64,000 nt of DNA from JBAZLV01 sp964586075 (GTDB taxonomy: Bacteria; Nitrospirota; UBA9217). The stretch is from positions 1 to 64,000 of the forward strand of contig CAZPGZ010000002.1 of NCBI GenBank assembly GCA_964586075.1, written 5' to 3'. Positions 52,173-61,800 of the stretch are shown here, in pieces. The notes under the pieces are model-generated. The model saw nothing but the letters and a program-made list of their open reading frames with translations. It made no database searches and had not been told where the DNA came from. The stretch's first letter is position 1. Each line of letters begins with the position of its first letter. The translations under genes were made by a program, and so were the position numbers.

Positions 52173-53180
52173 TTATAATCCCTTCTTTACCATATACAGA
52201 ATGAGATCGCGCAGACGGCACGAATATCCCCACTCATTGTCATACCAGGCGACCACCTTCACCATGCTCCCTTCAAGAACGCTGGTAAGCGCGGCATCCA
52301 CAATGGAGGAATGCGGATTCCCCTTGAAATCGATGGACACCAGCGGCGATTCCTCGAACTGCAGAATTCCTTTGAGCTTCCCCTGTGCGGCCTGTTTTAA
52401 CGCGGCGTTCACATCCGCGGCCGTGGTTTTCTTTGAGACTTCTGCAACAAAATCCACAACCGATACGTTTGGCGTGGGTACGCGGAGGGACATCCCATCG
52501 AGCTTTCCTTTCAGTTCCGGGATTACGAGCGATACAGCCTTGGCTGCTCCGGTTGTTGTCGGGATGATCGAAAGCGCGGCTGCCCGGGCCCTGCGCAGGT
52601 CTTTATGGGGTAAATCCAGAAGTTTCTGATCGTTGGTATATGAGTGAATCGTGTTCATCAGGCCGTGTACTATGCCGAAGTTTTCATGAATCACTTTTAC
52701 CACCGGGGCAAGACAATTGGTGGTGCATGACGCATTTGAAACGATTTGATGTTTCGCCGGGTCGTAGCTGTCTTCATTCACACCAAGCACAAAGGTGGCA
52801 TCGGGGTCCTTAGCCGGAGCGGAAATGACGACTTTTTTCGCACCTGCGGACAGGTGTTTGCCGGCACTCGCCTTGTCAAGGAACCGGCCCGTGGATTCTA
52901 CAACGACATCGACTTTCAGTTCCTTCCAGGGCAGTTCCGCCGGATCATTCTTGGCCACAACCTTCACTTCCTTGCCGCCGACAATAAGCTTCCCCTCTCC
53001 CGCCACGACCTCTGCCGGAAATTCTCCAAAGACGGAATCGTATTTCAATAAGTGCGCAAGCGTCTGCGCATCGGTAATATCGTTGACCGCCACAATTTCT
53101 ATATCCTTGTTGCCCTGTGAGGCACGGAAAATGTTCCTCCCGATCCTTCCAAATCCGTTGATTGCAACATTCACAGCCAT
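52173..53180 (-). CDS. gap: Glyceraldehyde-3-phosphate dehydrogenase
   Basis: The 335-residue protein has the NAD loop INGFGRIGRN near residue 6 and the catalytic Cys in SNASCTTNCLAP near 150, plus WYDNEWGYSCR near the C-terminus. Length is normal. GGAGGGAGCC precedes the ATG at 53180. It follows the DUF1015 gene and precedes pgk in the lower-glycolysis operon. Confidence 0.95.
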   Translation of the reverse strand: MAVNVAINGFGRIGRNIFRASQGNKDIEIVAVNDITDAQTLAHLLKYDSVFGEFPAEVVAGEGKLIVGGKEVKVVAKNDPAELPWKELKVDVVVESTGRFLDKASAGKHLSAGAKKVVISAPAKDPDATFVLGVNEDSYDPAKHQIVSNASCTTNCLAPVVKVIHENFGIVHGLMNTIHSYTNDQKLLDLPHKDLRRARAAALSIIPTTTGAAKAVSLVIPELKGKLDGMSLRVPTPNVSVVDFVAEVSKKTTAADVNAALKQAAQGKLKGILQFEESPLVSIDFKGNPHSSIVDAALTSVLEGSMVKVVAWYDNEWGYSCRLRDLILYMVKKGL

Positions 53181-53299
53181 GGCTCCCTCCTTCAAAAATG
53201 TAAAGTATTACGTCAGCAAAACATGCTGCAAAACCGCCTTGTCCGGGCAATAAGTCCGGAGCCTGCATGTCTTTTTAATTCACAAACGAACATTCTCTC

Positions 53300-54625
53300 C
53301 TAGTCCAATTTGTGCATAACCAGTCCCGTTACAAGTTTGGGATAGAAATAGGTGGCTTTCTGAGGCATGCATTCACCTGCCAATGCAATGCTCTTCACTT
53401 CTTCCACCTTGGTCGGGTTCATCAAGAAAACAACGTCGGCCGATCCATCGGAAACACGATCAACAGCCTCCCGTGCGTCCTTGATGTATTCGATATTGCG
53501 TCCCAGTTTGTGGGTATCCATCCTGATGCCCATCAGCATATCAATAATCAGATGATGCAGGATGGAAACATCCAATCTCCTGTATGCCGGTGATTTGTCT
53601 GAGAGAATCGCATCCATAACCGATTCATTCCGCAGCGTCAGAAGATAATAACTGTTTTTCCCCTTGATCCGCATGCCGAATATATGAGCATGGCCGGCAC
53701 GGTGTTTCATGGTATCCAGGATTGTTTCCATATCCTTGGTTTCCGTCTTCCCGGTAAAGTCAATGCGTTCAATGCCGAAGTACTCTTTGAGACTGTCTAT
53801 AAATCGGTGCGGTTCAAAATTCTGCAGGTTGAATACCGCACGGTGCGCAGGAAGGATGGTAATTCCCGGGTCTTCAAGCCCGGCCAGGAACATAGCCGTA
53901 TAGTCATATAGTTCTTCTCCGCTTGCTGTTCCTGATGCTTCGCGGCGCTCGTTCCTGTACTTAAGCGCTGTATCGTAGCGATGGTGTCCATCGGCTATGT
54001 AAAGATGCTTGTCAGCCATTTCACGGACAATACGTCCTACGAGATTCGTATCGGTTACCGACCAGATACGGTGTATCACCGAGTCGCTGCTTATTACTTC
54101 TTTCATTGGAGCCCCGCCGACATCCGCGAGTATCCCTGTAATTGTCCCCTGCGGGTCTGAAAAGAGAGCGTAGATTTGGCTGAAGCCGAACCTGCACGCA
54201 CGCAGGAGGTTCAGCCGGTCAGTCTTCGGCCCGGAGAGTGTTGTTTCATGTGGTTTGATAGTGCCTTCCTGATAATCTTCAACCTTGACTCTGCATACAA
54301 ATCCGCGCAGTCTTTTCGGTATTTTGCCTGCAACATATTCCATTTCGTAAATATACAGTGCCGGCACCTGCTCCTGATGTAAAATATCTTCTTTGAGCCA
54401 CTCGTCTAAAAGGGCCGAGGCGCGAGTATAGCGGTTGTCCGTATCCGTGTCTGTGGGATTCTCCTGGCCGTATTCGAGCCGTACAATATTATAGGGGCTT
54501 TTCCTGTATAGTTCTTTCTGTCCGGACGGAGAAATGATGTCATAGGGCGGGCAAACAAGATCCGCCATCACGCCCGCTTTTTCCTTGTTATAAAGAACCC
54601 CTCGAAAAGGAGCTATTTTCGCCAT
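53300..54625 (-). CDS. DUF1015 family protein
   Basis: The 441-residue protein has family landmarks: IAPFRGVLYN and DLVCPPYDIIS near the start, SPYNIVRLEYG near 43, KPHETTLSGPKTDRLNLL near 125 and LYIADGHHRYDTALKYRNE near 208. The HHRY segment suggests a hydrolase or phosphatase-like active site, but no activity is established to my knowledge. It is the first gene of the operon with gap, pgk, tpiA and secG, hinting at a role in central carbon metabolism. Confidence 0.85.
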   Translation of the reverse strand: MAKIAPFRGVLYNKEKAGVMADLVCPPYDIISPSGQKELYRKSPYNIVRLEYGQENPTDTDTDNRYTRASALLDEWLKEDILHQEQVPALYIYEMEYVAGKIPKRLRGFVCRVKVEDYQEGTIKPHETTLSGPKTDRLNLLRACRFGFSQIYALFSDPQGTITGILADVGGAPMKEVISSDSVIHRIWSVTDTNLVGRIVREMADKHLYIADGHHRYDTALKYRNERREASGTASGEELYDYTAMFLAGLEDPGITILPAHRAVFNLQNFEPHRFIDSLKEYFGIERIDFTGKTETKDMETILDTMKHRAGHAHIFGMRIKGKNSYYLLTLRNESVMDAILSDKSPAYRRLDVSILHHLIIDMLMGIRMDTHKLGRNIEYIKDAREAVDRVSDGSADVVFLMNPTKVEEVKSIALAGECMPQKATYFYPKLVTGLVMHKLD

Positions 54626-55048
54626 ATATTAATTTCCCATAGAAAAAATTAGAAAAATTTCAAAGCACTTAGCGCGTGGTACGTGTAGAGCGGCGTTTCG
54701 GCTGCAGAAATTATTATGATGTCCCGGAAAGCCTCTTGCATCATACTAATTCCTTGTAAAGACAGCGTATCTGGAAAATAATCCTTTAAAAAGTCTTGTT
54801 ATAGCATAGCGCTCATTTTATTGTCAATACTTTTTGTGCCTGACATAAAAGGTTGCTATGATTAACAAGCATATCAAGGTTCTTTATATTGCGTCAAACC
54901 GGATTTTTTACCTTCTAGGCCGATCAGCTTTCTGAAAAAATCCTACTGTTTTACAGTGCGTTAGATTTTTATTAAAGGCTTGCTCTACCCGGCGTTTGGG
55001 AAAAACAGCCCGATAATACTATATTCAGCATGAATATCTTCTGAAAGC
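54626..55048. other. Promoter region of glycolytic operon
   Basis: Apart from the promoter at 54798-54827 I see no gene here. The stretch separates the ribF gene's 3' end from the DUF1015 operon. Confidence 0.5.
54798..54827 (-). promoter_or_regulatory. Sigma-70 promoter of DUF1015-gap-pgk-tpiA-secG operon
   Basis: On the minus strand a perfect TTGACA (54827-54822) and TATAAC (54803-54798) are separated by 18 bases. The start codon of the first gene is about 170 bases further on, leaving a long leader. Confidence 0.7.
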
Positions 55049-55996
55049 TTAGGTGTTTTTTCCGGCAATTGGTTGATAATGAAGAAGCATTTTGGCTTCG
55101 TGAACATCTTTTTGCATTTGCGATACCAGTGATTGGACATCGGGGAATTTTTTTTCTTCACGCAAATACTGGACAAAAGCAACTTCCATCTGTTTTCCGT
55201 ACAGATCACCGTCAAAATCAAAAAGGAAAATCTCGATGGAAACAGGCCCCAATTCGAATGTAGGCCTTATCCCGATGGAAGCCACCCCTTGATAGCGGCA
55301 TGCGTCAACCTGTGCGGTCACGGCATACACGCCATATGCGGGAATTAATTCGTTTTGCGTGCTCAGATTGGCGGTGGGGAACCCAAGCGTATGGCCACGA
55401 TGTGAACCATGCACAACCGTTCCTTCTATCGTATAATTTCTGCCGAGAAGTTCCGATGCTTCGCGCACTTTTCCACTCGCGATCAGATCGCGGACAGCGG
55501 AGCTGCTGGCCACGACACCGTTTACCCGGACTGCATCAACCATGCTTACAAAAAACCCGCATGTTTCCCCTGCCTTCTTCAGGGCTTCTATTCCACCTTC
55601 CCGTCTTTTGCCGAAAGCATAGTCATATCCGACGTATACTTCCTTTACCCCTAGTTGCTCATGCAGGATTTTTTGCGCAAAATCCTCCGGACTTTGTTCG
55701 GAAAAGACGCGGGTAAATTCCGCACAAATAACAACGTCAATTCCGGCATCGGCAAACAGGTTCATCTTGCTCGGAAACGTGTTTAACAGCTTGGGAGCCC
55801 GATCTGGAGCAAGTACTTTAAGCGGATGGGGTTCGAATGTAAAAACAATGCTGGTACCGTGGATTTCCCGCGCACGCGATACGATTTTCCTGAATAGCGC
55901 CTGATGGCCAAGATGGACGCCGTCAAAGTTTCCGAGCGTAAGCACGGGATTCTGAAATTTTTCCGTAAGACTTTTTAAGTCCCTGATAATCTTCAT
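55049..55996 (-). CDS. ribF: Bifunctional riboflavin kinase / FAD synthetase
   Basis: The 315-residue protein has the N-terminal nucleotidyltransferase motif LTLGNFDGVHLGHQAL near residue 20 and the flavokinase motif VVHGSHRGHTLGFPTANL near 190, followed by GVYAVTAQV. It converts riboflavin to FMN and FAD. The ATG at 55996 gives the normal family length; the frame is open further upstream through a hairpin-rich region but lacks homology there. Confidence 0.92.
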   Translation of the reverse strand: MKIIRDLKSLTEKFQNPVLTLGNFDGVHLGHQALFRKIVSRAREIHGTSIVFTFEPHPLKVLAPDRAPKLLNTFPSKMNLFADAGIDVVICAEFTRVFSEQSPEDFAQKILHEQLGVKEVYVGYDYAFGKRREGGIEALKKAGETCGFFVSMVDAVRVNGVVASSSAVRDLIASGKVREASELLGRNYTIEGTVVHGSHRGHTLGFPTANLSTQNELIPAYGVYAVTAQVDACRYQGVASIGIRPTFELGPVSIEIFLFDFDGDLYGKQMEVAFVQYLREEKKFPDVQSLVSQMQKDVHEAKMLLHYQPIAGKNT

Positions 55997-56080
55997 AGGA
56001 GCTGAAATAATCTCATAGTGAGACAAAATTGTCAACGTCGGTTTCGGGTTGCGGCTGTATTCAATCATGCCGTACCGAGT

Positions 56081-56160
56081 GGAGCCCCCTCCGGGAGGCT
56101 CCTTCGATAAACGCGACCTCCCGCGACTTACTGCATTCCTCCCCTGGCAGGAGCCAGGGG
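56081..56160 (-). repeat. Hairpin pair resembling an IS200/IS605 right end
   Basis: CCCCTGGC / GCCAGGGG with a 4-base loop (56141-56160), preceded on the minus strand by GGAAT and followed by AGG, resembles the terminal hairpin of TnpB-carrying IS200/IS605 elements. A second hairpin, GGAGCC/GGCTCC, lies at 56081-56102. No tnpA or tnpB remains in the 337-base gap between ribF and the next gene. Confidence 0.4.
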
Positions 56161-56333
56161 ATTCCATATCGCAGGGATTAATGGTTGAATATAGACTTTT
56201 CTTATGGTATAGTAACAAAAATCGGAATTTATTCTTTTCTTTATCTGTATCTATCTGCATTGCCTGCGGTAATTATCACGCCTGCCCAAACCTGCCTGAT
56301 GCCCGGTTTGTGTAAAACGCGATAGGGGGAGAT

Positions 56334-57437
56334 TTGAACTCTCAGAAAAAACTAAAACCACTCACTGTAAAAGGAAAAAGAATCTCTGTTCCGATCATAC
56401 AAGGTGGCATGGGGGTAGGTGTGTCACTGCACCCACTGGCAAAAGCAGTTGCCCAGGAAGGCGGACTCGGAATTATTTCCAGCGCTTGCCTTGACAGGCT
56501 TGTTTCAAAAAGAAACGGCAAGAAAACAAGCACCTATGAAGCCGCCTATGAAGAAATTTCTCTTTCCAAAGTCAGAGAAGGGTTCGTTGGCATTAACATC
56601 ATGGCTGCTCTTGTCCGTGATTATAGCGATTCAGTAAAAGGAGCCCTCGATGCCGGGGCTGATGCAATTATTTCCGGAGCAGGACTTCCTCTGGGCCTTC
56701 CGGCCATACAGCCGCCGAAAGAAACGGCCCTCATTCCGATTGTTTCATCTGCACGCGCGCTGGATATCATCTGCAAAAAATGGGAGAAGCTGGGGTACCG
56801 GCCGGACGCAGTAGTTTTGGAAGGGCCGCTTGCAGGCGGGCATCTGGGTTTTCGGATCGACCAGGTTGATCTGGAATCCAACCGTCTTGAAAATCTTCTT
56901 CCACCGGTAAAAGATCTGGCGCTAAAGTGTGGCGATTTTCCCGTGATTGTTGCAGGAGGAATTTATTCACACGATGATATCGTGCGATTCATGGAGCTGG
57001 GGGCAGACGGCGTTCAAATGGGGACCCGCTTTCTTGCAACCGAGGAAAGCAGCGCAACTCCTGCGTATAAACAGGCTGTCGTTAATGCAACGGAAGCGGA
57101 CATCGTCGTTGCACATCGGCCGGGATCACCCTGCGGCCTGCCCTTCCGCGTAATTAAACAGTCCCCAATGTATGTCTCCGCTCTTAAACGGCTGCGCGCA
57201 CCCAAATGTGATAAAGGCTATGTGCTTTTGAAAGATGCCGAAGGCAATTTCACGATCTGCCCTGCAAAAGAGAGCAACGAAAGCCACTTCTGCATCTGCA
57301 ACGGTTTGCTGAGCTCAGGCGGCTATAATACGGACAAGGAAGAAGCCCTCTACACGGTCGGAACCAGCGCTGCGCGCATTGATCAGGTCCTCTCTGTCAA
57401 GGCGCTTATGGCTGAATTGGCAGACGGCACTGAATAG
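56334..57437 (+). CDS. Nitronate monooxygenase / FabK-like flavoprotein
   Basis: The 367-residue protein has the NMO/FabK barrel: VPIIQGGMGVGVSLHPLA near residue 20, GINIMAALV near 87, the FMN-phosphate region VIVAGGIYSHDDIVRFMELG near 205 and DGVQMGTRFLATEES. It either oxidises nitronates or reduces enoyl-ACP; the HLGF segment after GPLAGG near 170 fits the NMO His position. The start is a TTG at 56334 preceded by GGGGGAG. It is transcribed away from ribF. Confidence 0.82.
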   Translation: MNSQKKLKPLTVKGKRISVPIIQGGMGVGVSLHPLAKAVAQEGGLGIISSACLDRLVSKRNGKKTSTYEAAYEEISLSKVREGFVGINIMAALVRDYSDSVKGALDAGADAIISGAGLPLGLPAIQPPKETALIPIVSSARALDIICKKWEKLGYRPDAVVLEGPLAGGHLGFRIDQVDLESNRLENLLPPVKDLALKCGDFPVIVAGGIYSHDDIVRFMELGADGVQMGTRFLATEESSATPAYKQAVVNATEADIVVAHRPGSPCGLPFRVIKQSPMYVSALKRLRAPKCDKGYVLLKDAEGNFTICPAKESNESHFCICNGLLSSGGYNTDKEEALYTVGTSAARIDQVLSVKALMAELADGTE

Positions 57438-57478
57438 CTGCGCTTCTGTCCGGCAACCCGGAACCTGGTGATTCGTAT

Positions 57479-58366
57479 TTACTCCCCTACTATTTTCCCC
57501 GCCAGTTTTTCTAAAACCTGCACAAGTGCGGAATTGTCAAGATCACCACAGCCTTGTCCTGACAGTGAATTATAGAATTCCTGCGCAATCGCGGTTGAAG
57601 GAACGCTGACTCCCATGCTGCGCGCTGTTTGCAGAACAAGATTGAGATCCTTTTGCTGGAGACTTATTTTAAACCCGGGTACAAAGTTCCTGTCAATCAT
57701 CCGTTTGCCGTGAACATCGAGAATGCGGCTCTGTGCAGCTCCGCCCAGCAACGCCTGCCGCACCTTTGACGGATCCACTCCTGCTTTTGATGCAAAGACA
57801 AGCGCCTCGCTCACTCCTTCCAGCGTGGCAGCAACAAGGATCTGGTTTGCCAGTTTGCAGGTCTGGCCCGCGCCGTTTGTTCCGATATAAATAATATTTT
57901 TCCCCATCAGATCAAAATACGGCTTCACGCGTTCAAATACCGATGCTTCTCCTCCCACCATAATGGAAAGGGTGGCCTGCTCCGCTCCCGCCTGTCCGCC
58001 GGAGACCGGCGCATCGAGCATTTGGACTTTCCTGGCGGACAAACGCTTTGCAAAATCCTTTGTTGCGACCGGTGAAATTGTGCTCATATCAACAACAACG
58101 GACCCGGGTTTGAGCCCATCGAACAGCCCGTCAGGGCCGAAAATTACTTTTTCCACATCCGGCGTGTCCGAGACCATGGTAAATACTAGATCGGATTTCT
58201 CAGCAACTTCACGGCCGGACTTGCACACAACAAAGTTTTTTACGCCCAGCTCCTGGGCTGTTTTTGGTGTGCGGTTAAAAACATGCACGGTATGGCCTGT
58301 TGCCGCCAGATGTCCCGCCATAGGTTTGCCCATTATTCCGAGACCTACAAAACCCAAGTTGGCCAT
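57479..58366 (-). CDS. Beta-hydroxyacid dehydrogenase family reductase
   Basis: The 295-residue protein begins with a Rossmann loop LGFVGLGIMGKPMAGHL and has the substrate-binding DAPVSGGQAGAEQATLSIM near 118, and the catalytic Lys in GQTCKLANQILVAA near 170. It belongs with 2-hydroxy-3-oxopropionate reductase, 3-hydroxyisobutyrate dehydrogenase and GLYR-type succinic semialdehyde reductases; the exact substrate cannot be fixed. AAGGAG lies just before the ATG. Confidence 0.85.
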   Translation of the reverse strand: MANLGFVGLGIMGKPMAGHLAATGHTVHVFNRTPKTAQELGVKNFVVCKSGREVAEKSDLVFTMVSDTPDVEKVIFGPDGLFDGLKPGSVVVDMSTISPVATKDFAKRLSARKVQMLDAPVSGGQAGAEQATLSIMVGGEASVFERVKPYFDLMGKNIIYIGTNGAGQTCKLANQILVAATLEGVSEALVFASKAGVDPSKVRQALLGGAAQSRILDVHGKRMIDRNFVPGFKISLQQKDLNLVLQTARSMGVSVPSTAIAQEFYNSLSGQGCGDLDNSALVQVLEKLAGKIVGE

Positions 58367-58492
58367 TTTGTTTCTCCTTTTTTTCTGTTCAGATGTGCAA
58401 AAAATTTTTCCTTTTGGTTGTAAGGCAGTTTATTAGCTTGATGATAGGATAGGGAAACCAGGAATATACTTCCGCGGATATATCAAGTTCAG

Positions 58493-58535
58493 GCATGAGC
58501 AGACACAGCAACATTCTCTCTGCGTCTGCTCATGC
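58493..58535. repeat. 12-bp inverted repeat
   Basis: GCATGAGCAGAC and GTCTGCTCATGC form a perfect stem with a 19-base loop just after the stop codon of the lipoprotein gene. There is no T run, so it may be an mRNA 3'-end stabiliser or a factor-assisted terminator. Confidence 0.5.
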
Positions 58536-58546
58536 AGACTAATGTA

Positions 58547-59536
58547 TTATCGTTCGAGATATATATCTACCGCATACTTTAAGCCATATTCACTGTTGTA
58601 CGCAGGATCATCTTTCATTCTTCTTATATAATCAATCGCTTCAGAGGTGTCAATATCGCCGATTGCTTTGAGAACCATAACTTTGTCAATCCCATCCAGC
58701 TCAGTGTATTTCTTCTTAAGGAACACAAACTGGTCCTGAGCCCCAAGGGTCCCGATGCCGGAAAACGCGCATGCCCTGGCAAACCGATCTTCAACTGCGG
58801 CAAACGCAATCAGGGATTTTACTGCGTTCGGATTATTCGAATTCCCCAGTTCGAGCATTAGCCGGTATGCATCATCGTCCTGTGATTTTATCTTTTTCTG
58901 AGCGCGAAGCTGTATTTCGCTGATTTTAGAGTCGCTTGCTGAATATTGAAGCGCATATCGGTTTATCTTCGATGCAACATCCTTTACCAAAATAGACATG
59001 GGTATATTATAGACTGCATCTTCAATTTCCTTTAGCCCGCCTCCGTATACTTTTCCATTAAAGAAGTATGAGCGAATTCCATAAGTCTTGCCCCCTGAGG
59101 CAAGCTCCCCAAGAAAAGAATGGTATGATTCCCAAGGGGTCAGCCAGGCAACTAAACGGCTGGTAATCTGATATCGTTTAATGGTGAGAACCACATCAGC
59201 TGTTATGGATGAGTTTTTGTCTACAACTTTCACAGGGATATCGCGTGCTGCGAACTCCTTCTCTAATGCCTGTGAAAACCATGCAATCGGATCTGTGGCA
59301 TTCACCAGGGTGACCTGCGCAGCCGATAAACTGGCCATCTCTGTGTGAAACGTTTTATTCGTTCGTTGATCGACGATTTTCAATACAACCGGCTTTTTCT
59401 GGCCGACGTCATACTTGATATTGGATACAAGCGGTTCATTGATCGTGAACGTATATTTCGGAGTCATGGAAGAGCATCCTGCCATCAGGCCGACAAGCGC
59501 TGTGATGAGTAGAAGTCTAAAAAGAACTGCTCTCAT
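58547..59536 (-). CDS. Lipoprotein with C-terminal HEAT-like repeats
   Basis: The 329-residue protein has a lipobox LVGLMAGC. The middle contains DQRTNKTFHTEM, EKEFAARDIPV and TADVVLTIKRYQI, resembling the YajG/lipoprotein type fold. From about 240 it shows helical HEAT-like repeats (SLIAFAAVEDRFARACAFSG and DKVMVLKAIGDIDTSEAI). AGGAGG lies six bases before the ATG at 59536. It would be anchored in the outer or inner membrane facing the periplasm. Function unknown. Confidence 0.7.
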   Translation of the reverse strand: MRAVLFRLLLITALVGLMAGCSSMTPKYTFTINEPLVSNIKYDVGQKKPVVLKIVDQRTNKTFHTEMASLSAAQVTLVNATDPIAWFSQALEKEFAARDIPVKVVDKNSSITADVVLTIKRYQITSRLVAWLTPWESYHSFLGELASGGKTYGIRSYFFNGKVYGGGLKEIEDAVYNIPMSILVKDVASKINRYALQYSASDSKISEIQLRAQKKIKSQDDDAYRLMLELGNSNNPNAVKSLIAFAAVEDRFARACAFSGIGTLGAQDQFVFLKKKYTELDGIDKVMVLKAIGDIDTSEAIDYIRRMKDDPAYNSEYGLKYAVDIYLER

Positions 59537-59621
59537 AACAAACCTCCTTTTTGTCAACGCAGAAATTATTGCAGTCATCAGCGCAGCCATTGCACAGCGG
59601 AGCCGATACAATGCCCTGTGG

Positions 59622-60038
59622 TCAGGCTGTCATTTCAAGATTATTGAAGAAATAGGTGATTTCAAACGCAGCAGTCTCCGGCGCATCAGAGCCATGAACA
59701 CTGTTTTTTTCAAGATTAACCGCAAACTCTTTCCGGATCGTGCCGGGATCGGCTTTTGCAGGGTTCGTGGCCCCCATAAGCTTTCGCCATGCGGCAATGG
59801 CATCATTCTTCTCAAGCACCATGGCGATGCACGGCCCTGAAGACATGTACTCCGTCAAGTCGTGGAAAAAAGGCTTGTCCTTGTGCACGGCATAAAAACC
59901 TCCGGCCTGTTTTTTGGTGAGCCAGAGTTTCTTCATGGCAACGACGGTAAAACCGTTTTCTTCAATTTTTGAAATAATTTTTCCCGTGATGCTCCTGCTG
60001 ACTGCATCCGGCTTGATAATGCCGAAGGTCCTCTCCAT
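59622..60038 (-). CDS. ndk: Nucleoside diphosphate kinase
   Basis: The 138-residue protein has RTFGIIKPDAVSR at the start, MSSGPCIAMVLE near 85 and the catalytic His in SVHGSDAPETA near 115. It transfers gamma-phosphates among nucleotides through a phospho-His. AGGAGG precedes the ATG at 60038. It is upstream of and parallel to the lipoprotein gene. Confidence 0.95.
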   Translation of the reverse strand: MERTFGIIKPDAVSRSITGKIISKIEENGFTVVAMKKLWLTKKQAGGFYAVHKDKPFFHDLTEYMSSGPCIAMVLEKNDAIAAWRKLMGATNPAKADPGTIRKEFAVNLEKNSVHGSDAPETAAFEITYFFNNLEMTA

Positions 60039-60196
60039 AAACAATCCTCCTCGATATTCTTTGAAGTGATAACGAGATTAACTATATTCATTATTCAAAA
60101 AAAAGTAAAGTGAATATTCACGGCGCGGCGAATCCCTGTGTGATCCTGCGCACATGCGGAAGACACTCCTCTATGCGGAACTGTTCTTCATGACTC

Positions 60197-60225
60197 TTGA
60201 CGAACAAAGAGCGTCTGGTTATAGT
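60197..60225 (+). promoter_or_regulatory. Sigma-70 promoter of patatin lipoprotein gene
   Basis: TTGACG (60197-60202) and TATAGT (60220-60225) are 17 bases apart, 27 bases before the start codon at 60253, on the plus strand. The short leader holds AAGGAGG. Confidence 0.7.
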
Positions 60226-60252
60226 AGCAATATCTAAGGAGGGACCGTCTCC

Positions 60253-61722
60253 ATGACATTCGTGTGGAAAAACGGAAAACCGCTGCACCGTGTCTGTGCA
60301 AAAACCGGAAAATTTCTGCTGATTATTCTGTTCCTGGCGGATATGGCCGGTTGCTCAATTTTGGTTACGACAATCGACACCATGCACAATCAGCCGCTTG
60401 CTTCCGGCGCGCCACCTCAAAAGACCCGCGCGGTTGAAACCATAACGACCGCCGAATTGCCGGATGGTATTTTTATCGGGATCGCGCTTTCCGGCGGCGG
60501 CAGCCGTGCCGCGAATTTTTCGTCTGCCGTTTTGCTTGAACTGGACAAACTGGGCATCCTCAGCAAAGCTACGGCCATATCGGCTGTTTCTGGCAGCGCT
60601 CTTCCTGCGGCATATTATGGTCTTTACGGCCACAGCGCACAATACTGGAATCATGATTTCGTGCGCAAACAGCTGGGAAAAGATTTTGAAATACGATGGT
60701 TCGGCCGCTGGCTGCTTCCCCAGAACATTCTCCTGTACTGGTATACAAATTTTAACCGCAGTGACATTATGAAGGAAGTGCTGGACGCCAATCTGTTCCA
60801 CGGCAGGACCTTTGAGGACATGGGCGGCGGCAGGCCCCGCATTCTTATAAATGCCACGACTCTAGCCGAAGGAAAGCGGTTTGTTTTCAGCGAGGAGCGG
60901 TTTCAGACTTTGAACTCGAGGCTCGATACGTTTCCTGTGGCAAACGCCGTCATGTCATCGAGCGCCTACCCCGGCGCATTTCACGATATGACGCTCAAAA
61001 ACCACTTTGCGGGTGACCGCGAAACGTACGAACATATCATTGACGCCGGTCCATCCGACAATCTCGGGACCACCACCCTGCTTGATATGGTGGCGCAACT
61101 ATACCGCGGCAAGGAAAAGCCCAAGGGATGTTTTTTATTTGTTGTTGACGCATATCCGGCGCGTGTAAACCCTGAACTGAGGCATCTTGTCGACACTCGC
61201 CAATTATTCGATTTTTTCTATGCCCGGAATGTATCCGCTGCCTCCGACGCCCTGTTGAGCGCCCGCAGGCTCGATCTGCTGAATCAGCTGAATATATATC
61301 CGCTCGAGGCCGGCATTGACCCGTTTCAGCCCAACGTCGGGCCGGATGCCATCATGCCGGATCCGTATGACTACCTTCAGGCTGAATGCGCGGTCTGGCA
61401 CCTAAGCCTGCAGCGCCTCTACGCTGAGGATTTCGGCGGCAGCGCAGTCAAGAGCGACAGCGCCCTCAAAAAAGAAATCCGGGAACTGGCAGATGTGGTT
61501 AATTCAATCCCCACGCGCTATAAGCTGACCGGAGAAGGACCGAGTGATGCCTCCCATCTCAGCACTCACGCCCTGCAGGAACACCTGTTCAGAACAGCGC
61601 ACCACCTCATTTATCTCGACCAGGGAGAGGATGGGGTCCCGATTTTAACGCGGGTATGCACCTGGTTTGCGCAGAAAGGATTGCGAGATTTAAACTGCAA
61701 TCCGGAGCTTCAGAAAAACTGA
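60253..61722 (+). CDS. Patatin-like phospholipase lipoprotein
   Basis: The 489-residue protein has a lipoprotein signal (LLIILFLADMAGCS) and a patatin domain: oxyanion loop ALSGGGSRAANFS near residue 77, nucleophile Ser in SAVSGSALPAAYY near 112 and catalytic Asp in DAGPSDNLGT near 255. These form the Ser-Asp dyad of bacterial patatins, which hydrolyse acyl lipids. The lipid anchor places it at a membrane surface. It is a single-gene unit with its own promoter. Confidence 0.85.
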   Translation: MTFVWKNGKPLHRVCAKTGKFLLIILFLADMAGCSILVTTIDTMHNQPLASGAPPQKTRAVETITTAELPDGIFIGIALSGGGSRAANFSSAVLLELDKLGILSKATAISAVSGSALPAAYYGLYGHSAQYWNHDFVRKQLGKDFEIRWFGRWLLPQNILLYWYTNFNRSDIMKEVLDANLFHGRTFEDMGGGRPRILINATTLAEGKRFVFSEERFQTLNSRLDTFPVANAVMSSSAYPGAFHDMTLKNHFAGDRETYEHIIDAGPSDNLGTTTLLDMVAQLYRGKEKPKGCFLFVVDAYPARVNPELRHLVDTRQLFDFFYARNVSAASDALLSARRLDLLNQLNIYPLEAGIDPFQPNVGPDAIMPDPYDYLQAECAVWHLSLQRLYAEDFGGSAVKSDSALKKEIRELADVVNSIPTRYKLTGEGPSDASHLSTHALQEHLFRTAHHLIYLDQGEDGVPILTRVCTWFAQKGLRDLNCNPELQKN

Positions 61723-61800
61723 CGGCGGCGGAACAAACAGCAGAGAGGAAGCATCCTCCGGCGGTTTAACGCTGAAAATACGATGCCCGCAGATATAGGT

